Part shown: piece by piece, positions 10,363 to 18,758 of the stretch
How positions within the stretch are numbered: position 1 is the first letter of the stretch
Layout: each line of letters begins with the position of its first letter
From: Streptomyces carminius
GTDB lineage: Bacteria > Actinomycetota > Actinomycetes > Streptomycetales > Streptomycetaceae
Length of the DNA stretch: 64,000 nucleotides
Direction of reading: 5' to 3'
Assembly: GCF_002794255.1 (NCBI RefSeq)
Contig: NZ_PGGW01000067.1
Location: forward strand, 310,001 to 374,000
Position numbers and translations under genes: made by a program
Notes under the pieces: model-generated
What the model was told of the DNA's origin: nothing
The model's database searches: none
The model's input: the letters and a program-made list of their open reading frames with translations, nothing else

Positions 10363-12069
10363 ATGACCTCCACCGTGCCCACCGCCGTCCACGACGAGCG
10401 GCACGCCGAGGCCCGGAACGAGCCGCCCGTCACCATGTTCGGCCCGGACTTCCCGTTCGCCTACGACGACCACCTCGCCCACCCGGCCGGGCTCGGCCAG
10501 GTGCCCGCCACCGAGCACGGCACCGAGGTCGCGGTGATCGGCGGTGGCCTGTCGGGCATCGTCACCGCGTACGAGCTGATGAAGACGGGCCTGCGGCCGG
10601 TGGTGTACGAGGCCGACCGGATCGGCGGCCGGCTGCGCACCGTCGGCTTCGACGGCTGCGATCCGGAGCTGACCGCCGAACTGGGCGCGATGCGCTTCCC
10701 GCCGTCCTCCACCGCCTTCTGGCACTACGCCGACCTGGTGGGCCTGGAGACCAGGCCGTTCCCCAATCCGCTGTCCCCCCACACCCCCTCCACGGTGATC
10801 GACCTCAAGGGCGAGACCCACTACGCCCGCACCCCGGCGGACCTGCCGGAGGTCTACCGCCGGGTGATGGAGGCGTGGCACACCTGCCTGGAGGAGGGCG
10901 CCGACTTCTCGGCGATGCAGAAGGCCGTCCGCACCCGCGACGTACCGCGCATCCGGGAGATCTGGTCACGCCTGGTGGAACGGCTGGACAACCAGACCTT
11001 CTACGGCTTCCTGTGCGACTGTCCGGCGTTCGCCTCCTTCCGCCACCGGGAGATCTTCGGCCAGGTCGGCTTCGGCACCGGCGGCTGGGACACCGACTTC
11101 CCCAACTCCGTCCTGGAGATCCTGCGGGTGGTCTACACCGGTGCCGACGACGACCACCGCGGCATCGTCGGCGGCAGCCAGCAGCTCCCGCTGCGGCTGT
11201 GGGAGCACGAGCCCGACAAGCCGGTGCACTGGCCGCCGGGCACCTCGCTGAGCTCCCTGCACGGCGGCGAACCGCGCCCGGCCGTCACCCGGCTGCACCG
11301 CACGGCGGGCAACCGGATCACCGTCACCGACGCGTCCGGCGACATCCGCACCTACCGGGCGGCGGTCTTCACCGCCCAGTCCTGGATGCTTCTGTCGAAG
11401 ATCGACTGCTCCGACGACCTGCTGCCCATCGACCACTGGACGGCCGTCGAGCGCACCCACTACATGGAGTCCTCCAAGCTGTTCGTGCCGGTGGACCGGC
11501 CGTTCTGGCGGGAGCGGGACGAGCGCACCGGCCGGGACACGATGAGCATGACGCTCACCGACCGCATGACGCGCGGCACCTACCTGCTGGACGACGGGCC
11601 GGAGAGGCCGGCCGCGATCTGCCTCTCCTACACCTGGTGCGACGACTCCCTGAAGTGGCTGCCGCTCAGTCCCCGGGAACGGCTGGAGGTCATGCTCAAG
11701 TCGCTGGGGGAGATCTATCCGCATGTCGACATCCGCCGGCACATCACCGGCAACCCGGTCACCGTCTCCTGGGAGGACGAGCCGTACTTCATGGGCGCCT
11801 TCAAGGCGAACCTGCCGGGCCACTACCGCTACCAGCGGCGGCTGTTCACCCACTTCGTGCAGGACCGGCTCCCGGCGGACCGGCGGGGCCTGTTCCTGGC
11901 GGGCGACGACATCTCCTGGACGGCCGGCTGGGCCGAGGGAGCGGTGCAGACGGCGCTCAACGCGGTGTGGGGCGTGCTGCGCCACCTAGGCGGCGCCACC
12001 GATCCGGCCAACCCCGGGCCGGGCGACGTCTACGACGAGATCGCCCCGGTCGAGCTGCCGGAGGACTGA
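10363..12069 (+). CDS. Flavin monoamine oxidase, tryptophan/phenylalanine 2-monooxygenase-like
   Basis: A 568-residue FAD enzyme of the amine oxidase family. The Rossmann motif VAVIGGGLSGIVTAYELM (57-74) ends in Glu83, followed by GGRLRT (89-94) and the ELGAMRFPPSS block (106-116) that is typical of the Trp/Phe 2-monooxygenase and L-amino-acid oxidase branch. The C-terminal FAD motif is LFLAGDDISWTAGWAEGAVQTAL. Family members either oxidatively decarboxylate an aromatic amino acid to its amide or deaminate it. The amidase upstream favours the amide route. ATG 10363 follows CAGGAG. Its last 40 bases overlap the oppositely oriented LacI gene. Confidence 0.85.
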   Translation: MTSTVPTAVHDERHAEARNEPPVTMFGPDFPFAYDDHLAHPAGLGQVPATEHGTEVAVIGGGLSGIVTAYELMKTGLRPVVYEADRIGGRLRTVGFDGCDPELTAELGAMRFPPSSTAFWHYADLVGLETRPFPNPLSPHTPSTVIDLKGETHYARTPADLPEVYRRVMEAWHTCLEEGADFSAMQKAVRTRDVPRIREIWSRLVERLDNQTFYGFLCDCPAFASFRHREIFGQVGFGTGGWDTDFPNSVLEILRVVYTGADDDHRGIVGGSQQLPLRLWEHEPDKPVHWPPGTSLSSLHGGEPRPAVTRLHRTAGNRITVTDASGDIRTYRAAVFTAQSWMLLSKIDCSDDLLPIDHWTAVERTHYMESSKLFVPVDRPFWRERDERTGRDTMSMTLTDRMTRGTYLLDDGPERPAAICLSYTWCDDSLKWLPLSPRERLEVMLKSLGEIYPHVDIRRHITGNPVTVSWEDEPYFMGAFKANLPGHYRYQRRLFTHFVQDRLPADRRGLFLAGDDISWTAGWAEGAVQTALNAVWGVLRHLGGATDPANPGPGDVYDEIAPVELPED

Positions 12070-13154
12070 GCACCGGGGGACTGAGCGCCGGAGGACTGCG
12101 GCGGCACCACCGGGTCCGGTCCGGCCGCGGCCGCCACGCCGACCGTGCTCTCCCGGACGAGCAGCCGGTGGCCCGCCACCACCGCGGGCGCACCGGAGTC
12201 GCCGGAGCCGCCGGGAGCGCCGTCGATCCGGGCGGCCAGCAGCGCCACGGCCGACCGGGCCAGCGCCGCCTTGTCGGGGGAGACGGTGGTCAGCGTCGGA
12301 GTGCTGTAGCGGCCGTCCTCGATGTCGCCGAAGCCCGCCAGCGCCAGGTCCCGGGGCACCCGCAGCCCGGCGGACAGCGCGGCGCGCAGCGCGCCGAGCG
12401 CCAGCAGGTCGTCGAAGCACACCACCGCCTGCGGAGGTTCGTCCAGTTCCAGCAGCCGGCGCAGCACCGCGGCGCCCTCGGCGCGGCGGTACGTCCCGGT
12501 CGGCGGCACCAGGCGCGCGTCCTGGGGCAGCCCGGCGTCCCGCAGCGCCTGCCGGTGGCCGGCCAGCCGCCGCCGGGCGGCGCCGGGGCCACGGGGGCCC
12601 CGGGCGCCGATGACGCCGACCCGGGTGCGTCCCAGGGAGAGCAGGTGCCCGGTCGCCTCGTAGGCCGCCCGCCGGTCGTCGACGGCCACCTGGGGGACGG
12701 TGCCGCCCGGGACGCGCTCGCCGAGCAGCACCAGCGGGGTGGCGTCGGTGCGGTCGGCCAGTTCCCGCCGGCCGACGGTGACGGGGCAGAGGAGGAGCCC
12801 GTCGGCGAGCTGTGCCCCGGCGCCGCGGAGCACCTGGCGTTCGCGGTCGGCCCGGCCGCCGGTCTGGTCGATCAGCACGGTCCAGCCGTGCTCGGCGGCG
12901 GCCTCGGTGACGAGCCGGGCCAACTCGGCGAAGTACGGGTCGTCCAGGCCGGGCAGGACCAGGGCGACCACCCCGGTGCGGCCGCGGCGCAGACTGCGGG
13001 CGGACAGGTTCGGGCGGTAGCCCAGCTCGGCCAGGGCCCGCCGGACCTTCTCCCGGGTGTGCGGGGAGACCGGGGCGGAGCCGTTGACCACGTTGGAGAC
13101 GGTCTTGACCGACACCCCGGCCCGTGCGGCGACGTCCCTGAGGCTGACGCCCAT
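12030..13154 (-). CDS. LacI-family transcriptional regulator
   Basis: A 374-residue repressor. Residues 1-50 form the LacI HTH and hinge (SLRDVAARAGVSVKTVSNVVNG, SARSLRRGRTG). The periplasmic-binding-protein-like sugar domain follows to about residue 335 (VVALVLPGLDDPYFAELARLV; VCFDDLLALGALRAA). The tail beyond that is Ser/Gly/Gln-rich with repeats of SSGAQSPGAQ and is probably disordered; it is encoded partly within the antisense overlap with the flavoenzyme gene. ATG 13154 follows GGGGAAGGGAAG. Its target is not evident. Confidence 0.88.
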   Translation of the reverse strand: MGVSLRDVAARAGVSVKTVSNVVNGSAPVSPHTREKVRRALAELGYRPNLSARSLRRGRTGVVALVLPGLDDPYFAELARLVTEAAAEHGWTVLIDQTGGRADRERQVLRGAGAQLADGLLLCPVTVGRRELADRTDATPLVLLGERVPGGTVPQVAVDDRRAAYEATGHLLSLGRTRVGVIGARGPRGPGAARRRLAGHRQALRDAGLPQDARLVPPTGTYRRAEGAAVLRRLLELDEPPQAVVCFDDLLALGALRAALSAGLRVPRDLALAGFGDIEDGRYSTPTLTTVSPDKAALARSAVALLAARIDGAPGGSGDSGAPAVVAGHRLLVRESTVGVAAAAGPDPVVPPQSSGAQSPGAQSSGSSTGAISS

Positions 13155-13305
13155 GCGCTTCCCTTCCCCACCGGCACCCGCCGGGTGCCCCCTTCGCCGA
13201 GCGGTACGGCCACCCTGGCACACCGGCGCGGGCGGTACACGGGCGGCGCGGAGACGGTGTACGGGCCCGCGAAGCGGCCGCGCGGGCCCGTACGGGCAGC
13301 GGTGC

Positions 13306-14040
13306 TCAGCCCGTACGGGGCGCCGGGCGGCTCTCCAGCGGGGTGAGCAGGAAGCGGCCCACCAGGCCCAGCCCGGTGTCCAGCCGGCGGGCGAACTCCC
13401 CGGCGGGCCCGGCCGGTCCGGCTGGTCCGGCGGACGGTTCGGGCAGGCGCCGCAGGGACCACAGCAGCCGTACCGCCGACCAGGCCGCCTCCCGGGCTCC
13501 CTCCACGCGCCAGCCGCAGACCAGATGGGTGAGCGGGTCGGTGACGTCCAGTGGTCCGGCGCCGGGGGCCGGTTCCTCGCACACCCGCTCCGCCAGACCG
13601 GCGAGCACGTCCCCGATCCGCTCGAAGGCGCCCCGCAGCGCCTCCGGCGCGCAGCCGCGGGCCTCGGCGGCGTCCACCACGGCCAGCGGCAGGTCGTGCC
13701 CGAGGCACGCGTTCAGCCCGGCCAGCGCGAACTGCACCGGGCGCACCCCGGGGTGGTGGCGGGTCAGGAGCAGCGGGCGCCAGCAGGCGGGGACGGGCTC
13801 ACCGGCGGCGGCGCGGTCGAGGGCGGCCAGATAACGCCGGGCCAGGTCCGCCACCAGGTCGGCGGCCGGATCCGCCGCGGTCCGCGGACGGGGGAGCGGG
13901 TCGCCGGCCGGCCGCCGCCGCAGTGCCAGCGCCGCCGCCAGGCAGATCCCGCCGAAGACCGCGACCCCGTCGTGCGGCGGGAGCCCCGCCTCCAGCGCGT
14001 GCAGCCGCGCGATCGCCGTGTCGTGCCGTGCCGTCGTCAT
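13306..14040 (-). CDS. DUF5995-family protein
   Basis: A 244-residue soluble protein resembling the actinobacterial DUF5995 family (IARLHALEAGLPPHDGVAVFGGICLAAA at the start; WRPLLLTRHHPGVRPVQFALAGLNACLGHDLPLAVV in the middle). The His/Asn/His-Asp pattern in HHPGVRP and NACLGHDLP hints at a metal or haem site, but no function is established. A Gly-Pro-Ala repeat (PAGPAGPAG) lies near residue 215. It diverges from the SnoaL-NmrA-TetR operon, and the palindromes between them may control both. Confidence 0.7.
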   Translation of the reverse strand: MTTARHDTAIARLHALEAGLPPHDGVAVFGGICLAAALALRRRPAGDPLPRPRTAADPAADLVADLARRYLAALDRAAAGEPVPACWRPLLLTRHHPGVRPVQFALAGLNACLGHDLPLAVVDAAEARGCAPEALRGAFERIGDVLAGLAERVCEEPAPGAGPLDVTDPLTHLVCGWRVEGAREAAWSAVRLLWSLRRLPEPSAGPAGPAGPAGEFARRLDTGLGLVGRFLLTPLESRPAPRTG

Positions 14041-14148
14041 GTGCGTACGGTCGCAGGCCCGCGCGGGCGGGGGAAGGCATGCCGGGAACTCCGCCCTGAT
14101 CGGGTGTCCCCCGGACGGGCCGCCGGGGGCGACGCTTGACCGTGGCCG

Positions 14149-14194
14149 GGACGGTACCGTACCGTCCATACATGGGGCCGGTACGGTACCGTCC
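14149..14194. promoter_or_regulatory. Double palindromic operator in the divergent promoter
   Basis: GGACGGTACCGTACCGTCC (14149-14167) is a perfect 19-bp palindrome around its centre base, and GGTACGGTACCGTCC (14180-14194) repeats its right part. The core ACGGTACCGT recurs at 14151-14160 and 14183-14192, 32 bases apart (three turns). The second copy ends 16 bases before the SnoaL start. It probably binds the TetR protein encoded at the end of the operon. Confidence 0.7.
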
Positions 14195-14210
14195 CGACGA
14201 GAGGAGACCG

Positions 14211-14681
14211 GTGGACACGACAGACCACGACGCCCGGCGGCGGCGCGCCCATGAACTGGTGGACCGGTTGCAGGACCGCCTGCTCGCACACGACATGACC
14301 GGGTTCGCCGGGCTGTGGGCGCCCGACGGCACGGCGGACTTCCCCTTCGCCCCGCCCGGCTGGCCCCGGCCGCGCGGCCGGGAGGAGATCCGCGCCTACG
14401 TGGCCGGCTACAACGAGCTCGTCCTCCCGCGCGAGATCGTCCACCAGACCCGCCACGAGACCGGCGACCCCGACACGCTCGTCCTGGAGTGGGGGGTGGC
14501 CGGGACGGTGACGGCCACCGGCGCCCCGTACCGCCTCGACTACGTGGTGGTGATCACCTGCGGCGCGGAGGGCGTGGTGTCCTACCGCGACTACTGGAGC
14601 CCGTCGGCCGTGGAGCGGGCGCTGGGCGGGCCGATGGAGCCGGCCGCCTTCGGCGGAGCGGCGCAGGGGAGCCCCGCGTGA
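14211..14681 (+). CDS. SnoaL-like / NTF2-fold protein
   Basis: A 156-residue NTF2-fold protein (ARRRRAHELVDRLQDRLLAH, GFAGLWAPDGTADFPF, YNELVLPREIVHQTRHET, YRDYWSP). The family includes ketosteroid isomerases, dehydratases and small cyclases; no substrate is evident. GTG 14211 was chosen because GAGGAG precedes it at normal spacing and the palindromic operator would otherwise be inside the gene. Its stop overlaps the NmrA start by four bases (GTGA), so the two are co-translated. Confidence 0.8.
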   Translation: MDTTDHDARRRRAHELVDRLQDRLLAHDMTGFAGLWAPDGTADFPFAPPGWPRPRGREEIRAYVAGYNELVLPREIVHQTRHETGDPDTLVLEWGVAGTVTATGAPYRLDYVVVITCGAEGVVSYRDYWSPSAVERALGGPMEPAAFGGAAQGSPA

Positions 14682-15628
14682 GCGTCGCACGGCGCGGGGA
14701 CGGCGGTGGGAGGATCCTGGTGACCGGGGCCTCCGGCAACACCGGCGCCCCGCTCACCGCCCTCCTGGCGGACCGGGGAGCGCCGGTGCGCACGGCCACC
14801 CGGCGCACGGTCCCGCCCGGTGGCGGTGAGCACGTCCGCTTCGACTGGGCGGACCCGGCCACCCACGCCCCGGCGCTGGCGGGCGCCGACCGCGTCTACC
14901 TGGTGGCACCGGTGGCGACGGCCGACCCCGCGGCCCTGGTGGAGCCGTTCCTGGCGGCGGCGGTCCGCGCGGGGGTACGCCATGTAGTGCTGCTGAGCTC
15001 CTCGGCGATCGCGGCCGGCGACCCGGGACTGGGTGAGGTGGAGGCGCTGGTGCGCTCGGCCGTGCCGCGGTGGGCGGTGCTCAAGCCGTCCTGGTTCATG
15101 CAGAACCTCACCGGTGCCCACCCCCTCGCCGAGGGCGTCCGCGCCACCGGCGAACTCGTCACCGCCACCGGTGACGGGCGGCTGGCCCTCGTCGACGCCC
15201 GGGACATCGCCGCGGTGGCGGCGGCCCTGCTGCTCGGCGGCGGAGACGGCGGGGACTGCGGGGACGGCGGGGACGGCGCCGGGCGGGAGAGCGCCGAGTA
15301 CCTCGTCACCGGGCCCGAGCCGCTGAGTTACGCGGATGCCGCGGCCCTGCTGACGGAGGTGACCGGCACCCCCGTCCGGCACGTCGGCGTCACGGCCGGG
15401 GAACTGGCCGCCCGGCTGACCGCGGCCGGGTTTCCCCCCGATTTCGCCGAGGTCCTGGCCGGCCTGGACACCCTCGTCCGGGACGGGAGGCAGGACTTCA
15501 CCGCCGACACCGTCGAACGGCTCACCGGGCGCCCGCCCCGCTCCCTGCGCGCGTTCCTCACCGAGCACCGGGACCGCCTGGTGGTACCGGTGCGGCAGGC
15601 GAGCGCCGCCGCACCGCCCCGCGGTTAG
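14678..15628 (+). CDS. NmrA-family NAD(P)-binding protein
   Basis: A 316-residue atypical short-chain-dehydrogenase-fold protein. The nucleotide motif ILVTGASGNTGAPLTALL (residues 9-26) is intact; PSWFMQNL and YLVTGPEPLSYADAAALL are family hallmarks. NmrA-like proteins are quinone or nitrogen-metabolite redox sensors or NAD(P)H-quinone reductases. An acidic Gly-rich insert (GGGDGGDCGDGGDGAG, about residues 187-203), encoded by an imperfect GGCGGGGAC repeat, is unusual. It is coupled to the SnoaL gene and followed by the TetR gene, which probably represses the set. Confidence 0.82.
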   Translation: MSVARRGDGGGRILVTGASGNTGAPLTALLADRGAPVRTATRRTVPPGGGEHVRFDWADPATHAPALAGADRVYLVAPVATADPAALVEPFLAAAVRAGVRHVVLLSSSAIAAGDPGLGEVEALVRSAVPRWAVLKPSWFMQNLTGAHPLAEGVRATGELVTATGDGRLALVDARDIAAVAAALLLGGGDGGDCGDGGDGAGRESAEYLVTGPEPLSYADAAALLTEVTGTPVRHVGVTAGELAARLTAAGFPPDFAEVLAGLDTLVRDGRQDFTADTVERLTGRPPRSLRAFLTEHRDRLVVPVRQASAAAPPRG

Positions 15629-15639
15629 GGTGGGGCGCC

Positions 15640-16251
15640 ATGCACAGCGGAACACGCAGGAAGCCCAGCGGGGCGGCCGTCCTGAGACCCGAACTCACCG
15701 AGGCGATCGTGGAGATCGCCCTCGGTGAACTCGCGGAGAAGGGCTACGGGCGGATGTCCATGGAAGCTGTCGCCCGGCGCGCGGGAGTCGGCAAGAGCGC
15801 CCTGTACCGCCGCTGGCCGTCCAAGCAGGCGCTGGCCGTCGACGCGGTGGCCCGGATCAGCGTCCCGCTCGCCGAGACCCCCGACACCGGCTCCCTGCGC
15901 GGGGACGTACGGGCGATGCTGGAGGCGCTGCTGTCCTGGCTGGACGACCCCCGGTTGGGCGGGATCCTCACCGACCTGATGGCCGAGGCCCGGCGGAACG
16001 GGGCGCTGGCCCGGGCGCTGGCGGAGCGGGTCGGCGAACCCCGGCGGGCCCGGGGCGAGGCCCTGCTGGACCGGGCCGCCGCCCGGGGCGAGGTGCCCGC
16101 CGGCCTCGACCGGGAGATCGTCCTCGACCTGATCCCCGGGGCGCTCTTCTGGCATCTGGGGGCACGCCGGCAGCCCGTCACGGCGGACTATCTGGACCGG
16201 CTGGCGGACACGCTCGTCACCGCACTGACCGCCGGGCGGGCCGGCGCCTGA
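15640..16251 (+). CDS. TetR/AcrR-family regulator
   Basis: A 203-residue repressor with the HTH at about residues 18-64 (AIVEIALGELAEKGYGRMSM, EAVARRAGVGKSALYRRWPSKQAL). The C-terminal half (TetR_C family) ends DRLADTLVTALT. It starts 11 bases after the NmrA stop, so it is the third gene of the operon and probably represses it through the ACGGTACCGT palindromes. Its ligand is unknown. Confidence 0.88.
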   Translation: MHSGTRRKPSGAAVLRPELTEAIVEIALGELAEKGYGRMSMEAVARRAGVGKSALYRRWPSKQALAVDAVARISVPLAETPDTGSLRGDVRAMLEALLSWLDDPRLGGILTDLMAEARRNGALARALAERVGEPRRARGEALLDRAAARGEVPAGLDREIVLDLIPGALFWHLGARRQPVTADYLDRLADTLVTALTAGRAGA

Positions 16252-16284
16252 CCGGGCGGCGGGGCACACCGCCCCGCCGCCCGG
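16252..16284 (+). terminator. Terminator of the SnoaL-NmrA-TetR operon
   Basis: A perfect 14-bp stem (CCGGGCGGCGGGGC at 16252-16265 with 16271-16284) with a 5-base loop, beginning right after the tetR stop codon. Confidence 0.8.
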
Positions 16285-16324
16285 CCCGCCGCCGTGCCGG
16301 GCACCGCCAGGAGTTGTCGTCACG

Positions 16325-16531
16325 GGCCTGGTGTCCACCCAGTCCCTGGAACAGGGGGCGCTGCCGCAGCTGCGCGCCGCGACCGATCCGGACGTGCGGG
16401 GCGGGCGGTTCTTCGGCCCCGCCCGGCTGTGGGAGACGCGGGGGCCGGTCGGGGGCCCGTCTCAGCAAGGAGGCGGCCGGAATGGCCCGCCGCGGGTCGC
16501 GGTGATCACGACAGGGGCTCTGTCGCGGTGA
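16325..16531 (+). pseudogene. C-terminal remnant of a short-chain dehydrogenase
   Basis: The frame reads STQSLEQGALPQLRAATDPD, then VRGGRFFGP and LWETRGPVGGPS. This matches the characteristic C-terminus of protochlorophyllide-reductase-like SDR oxidoreductases (QSPEQGALPQLYAATAPDVRGG-type). The catalytic core and Rossmann fold are absent, so it is a fragment. It lies at the left edge of a lower-G+C patch, suggesting that the rest was lost when that patch arrived or was rearranged. Family assignment is from memory of the motif. Confidence 0.6.
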
Positions 16532-16623
16532 ATCCGGCATCGACCGCGGCGGCGCCGAGGCACGGTGAGGGGACAGAAAGAGCGGGTGCTCAGGCGGTGA
16601 GAAACCCTGGACTGCCGGGGCGA

Positions 16624-17514
16624 TCAACTGGCGGACTTCTCCCGCGGTGGTCTCTGACGCAGTGGGTCCGCTGCTGGAGGGGTACCGAAGGTGCGCTTGT
16701 AGTCGCGGCTGAACTGTGACGGACTTGCGTAGCCGACAGCCATCGCGATTCGTGAGATGCTCTCGCTCTCGCCTGCGAGAAGTCGGCGGGCTTCGTGCAG
16801 GCGGAGTCGCTTGTGGTATTCCGCCGGTGTGGTCCCGGTGGCGGCCTTGAAGTGCCGGTGGAACGAGGTGACGCTCATTTCTGCAAGGTTCGCCAGGGTT
16901 CCGATGCCGACCGGCGTATCGATATGGTGACGCATCCATTCGGTCGAGCGTCTGATCCGCTGCAGCACTCCGTCGACATTGATGAGTTGAAGCAGTGAGT
17001 TCCCGTGTGGACTCGTCAGCACGCGATACGTGATCTCACGCTTCAGGCCGCCCGCGAGGATTTTCGCGTCCATGGGTGAATCGAGCAGTTGCAACAGCCT
17101 GAGCATCGGGTCGAGGACTGCCTCAGGCAGCGGACGCACCGAGACCGCCTGTGTCTCTGTCCCGGGCAGCAGTCGCGTGTTCGTCGCGAGATCGACGAGC
17201 ATGGCGAGGTCCAGTGGCAGTTCGACCGCCAGGTACGGCTTCGTCTCGTCCGCCTCGGTCACGTGAGTCAGTGCCGGCAGGTCCATGTACGCAATGACCA
17301 GGTCACCGTTGCCGTAGTCGATGACCCGGTCATCGAGGATGACGTGCTTCCTGCCCTGGAACACCAGATACAGCATCGGCTCGAACACGATGGGAACCGG
17401 GGTGCCCGGGGAGCGGCTGAGGTACAACCGGATGCCGTCGGCCGACGATCGGGGTTCGGACTCGATGGCGTGTCGCGCGATCAACGCCCTGATGCTCTCC
17501 AGCGTTCCTGCCAT
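16624..17514 (-). CDS. AraC-family transcriptional regulator
   Basis: A 296-residue regulator. The N-terminal AraC_N cupin-like domain (VPIVFEPMLYLVFQGRKHVI, DLVIAYMDLPALTHVTEA) covers about 1-175, and two HTHs lie at the C-terminus (GIGTLANLAEMSVTSFHRHF; SISRIAMAVGYASPSQFSRDY). ATG 17514 follows GGAGG. Its G+C is visibly lower than the surroundings (about 60%). It diverges from the alpha/beta hydrolase gene, an arrangement common for such regulators and their targets, so it probably controls that hydrolase and perhaps the vanished SDR. Confidence 0.88.
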   Translation of the reverse strand: MAGTLESIRALIARHAIESEPRSSADGIRLYLSRSPGTPVPIVFEPMLYLVFQGRKHVILDDRVIDYGNGDLVIAYMDLPALTHVTEADETKPYLAVELPLDLAMLVDLATNTRLLPGTETQAVSVRPLPEAVLDPMLRLLQLLDSPMDAKILAGGLKREITYRVLTSPHGNSLLQLINVDGVLQRIRRSTEWMRHHIDTPVGIGTLANLAEMSVTSFHRHFKAATGTTPAEYHKRLRLHEARRLLAGESESISRIAMAVGYASPSQFSRDYKRTFGTPPAADPLRQRPPREKSAS

Positions 17515-17801
17515 ACGTCCTCCAGCGTAGTGGGCGCGGGAGCAGCGTAGTCGACGTGCGAACACAGTCGTATCGGCCGACGGAGAAGGGTGCCGTCGGC
17601 AAGTGGCAGGATCTGGCACGGGACGGGGAACCACAGACATTCTTCCAGTATTCCTACGCACATAGGCTGTGGTCATCAGGTGTCAGCGGTCGGCATACGC
17701 GAGTCGAATCCTGATGCAAGGTGATTTCACTCGCACTCGGTGATTCCCTCGGTGTCTGCCGGCCCTCGTCAGTCCTTCTGTAGCCATCTCTGGAGATTTG
17801 C

Positions 17802-18758
17802 ATGTCTGGGAACAACAAGACGGTCGGCGACGGCGCTCTTGATGCACAGGTCGACGCCGCACTCGACGCATTTGCGCGCGGCCTTGCTTTTTCGGCGCGA
17901 TCGCCACTGCTGGGGACGCCCGCGGACGCTGGCCTCCAGTTCGACGATGTCACTTTCCCCTCGGCCGACGGCGTGCCTCTCGAAGGCTGGTTCATCCCGT
18001 GCCCCGGCTCCGGCAAATTGATCATCTGCTCGCACCCGTTCGGCTTCTCCCGCTACGGCTTCCCGGCACACCTCGAACCATGGAAGTCCGCTTGGGGGGA
18101 AGGGCTGGGGAACGATTTCGAAGTCAACTTCATGCCGGACTACAAGATCCTGCATGACAACGGCTACAACGTGCTGACGTACGATTTCCGCAACTGTGGA
18201 CTGAGCGCGGCAGCAAACGGAGGACTGGCGTCGAACGCCCGGTTCGAATCCCGTGACGTGCTTGGATCGCTGGCCTACGTGCGCTCACGCCCCGAGCTGG
18301 CGCGCATGACGCTCGGTCTGTTCAGCCGCTGCATGGGCGCCCACGCTACTTTCGTGGCGATGGAACTCGACCCCGCCGCCTTCGCGGACGTGCGCGCCTT
18401 GGTCGCGCCCCTGCTTCTCTCGCCGACGGTCATCCTCGAGCAGCAGCTCGAGCGTGCCGGACTCGCAGGATACGCCGCTGAAGTCGATCGCCGGTTCCGG
18501 CGGATCACGAGTGCCCTGCTGGCAGAAGGCAGCCCGGTCAAGTCGGCTCCCGCGGTCACGGTGCCGACTCTGACTTACGGTGTCCACGACGATCCGCTGG
18601 TTCGTCCCTCGGACCTCGAAAGCATCTTCGAGGCGATCGGCGCAAAGGAAAAGGACATGTTCTGGATCCACGACACTACTGCCCGGTGGGACGGCTATCT
18701 GTGGTTCCAGCGCCGTCCGGAGCGAATCCTGGAGTGGTTCGAGAACCACATGCGCTGA
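17802..18758 (+). CDS. Alpha/beta hydrolase with a Cys nucleophile
   Basis: A 318-residue alpha/beta-hydrolase-fold protein. LIICSHPFGFSRYGFP resembles the oxyanion-hole strand. The nucleophile elbow reads LGLFSRCMGAHA, with Cys177 where most relatives have Ser, as in dienelactone hydrolases. The acid is probably within GVHDDPLVRPSD. The His of the triad is uncertain: IHDTTARWDGYLWF is the likely place. ATG 17802 follows GGAG. G+C is lower than the flanks, suggesting transfer together with the divergent AraC gene. The substrate is unknown. Confidence 0.75.
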   Translation: MSGNNKTVGDGALDAQVDAALDAFARGLAFSARSPLLGTPADAGLQFDDVTFPSADGVPLEGWFIPCPGSGKLIICSHPFGFSRYGFPAHLEPWKSAWGEGLGNDFEVNFMPDYKILHDNGYNVLTYDFRNCGLSAAANGGLASNARFESRDVLGSLAYVRSRPELARMTLGLFSRCMGAHATFVAMELDPAAFADVRALVAPLLLSPTVILEQQLERAGLAGYAAEVDRRFRRITSALLAEGSPVKSAPAVTVPTLTYGVHDDPLVRPSDLESIFEAIGAKEKDMFWIHDTTARWDGYLWFQRRPERILEWFENHMR

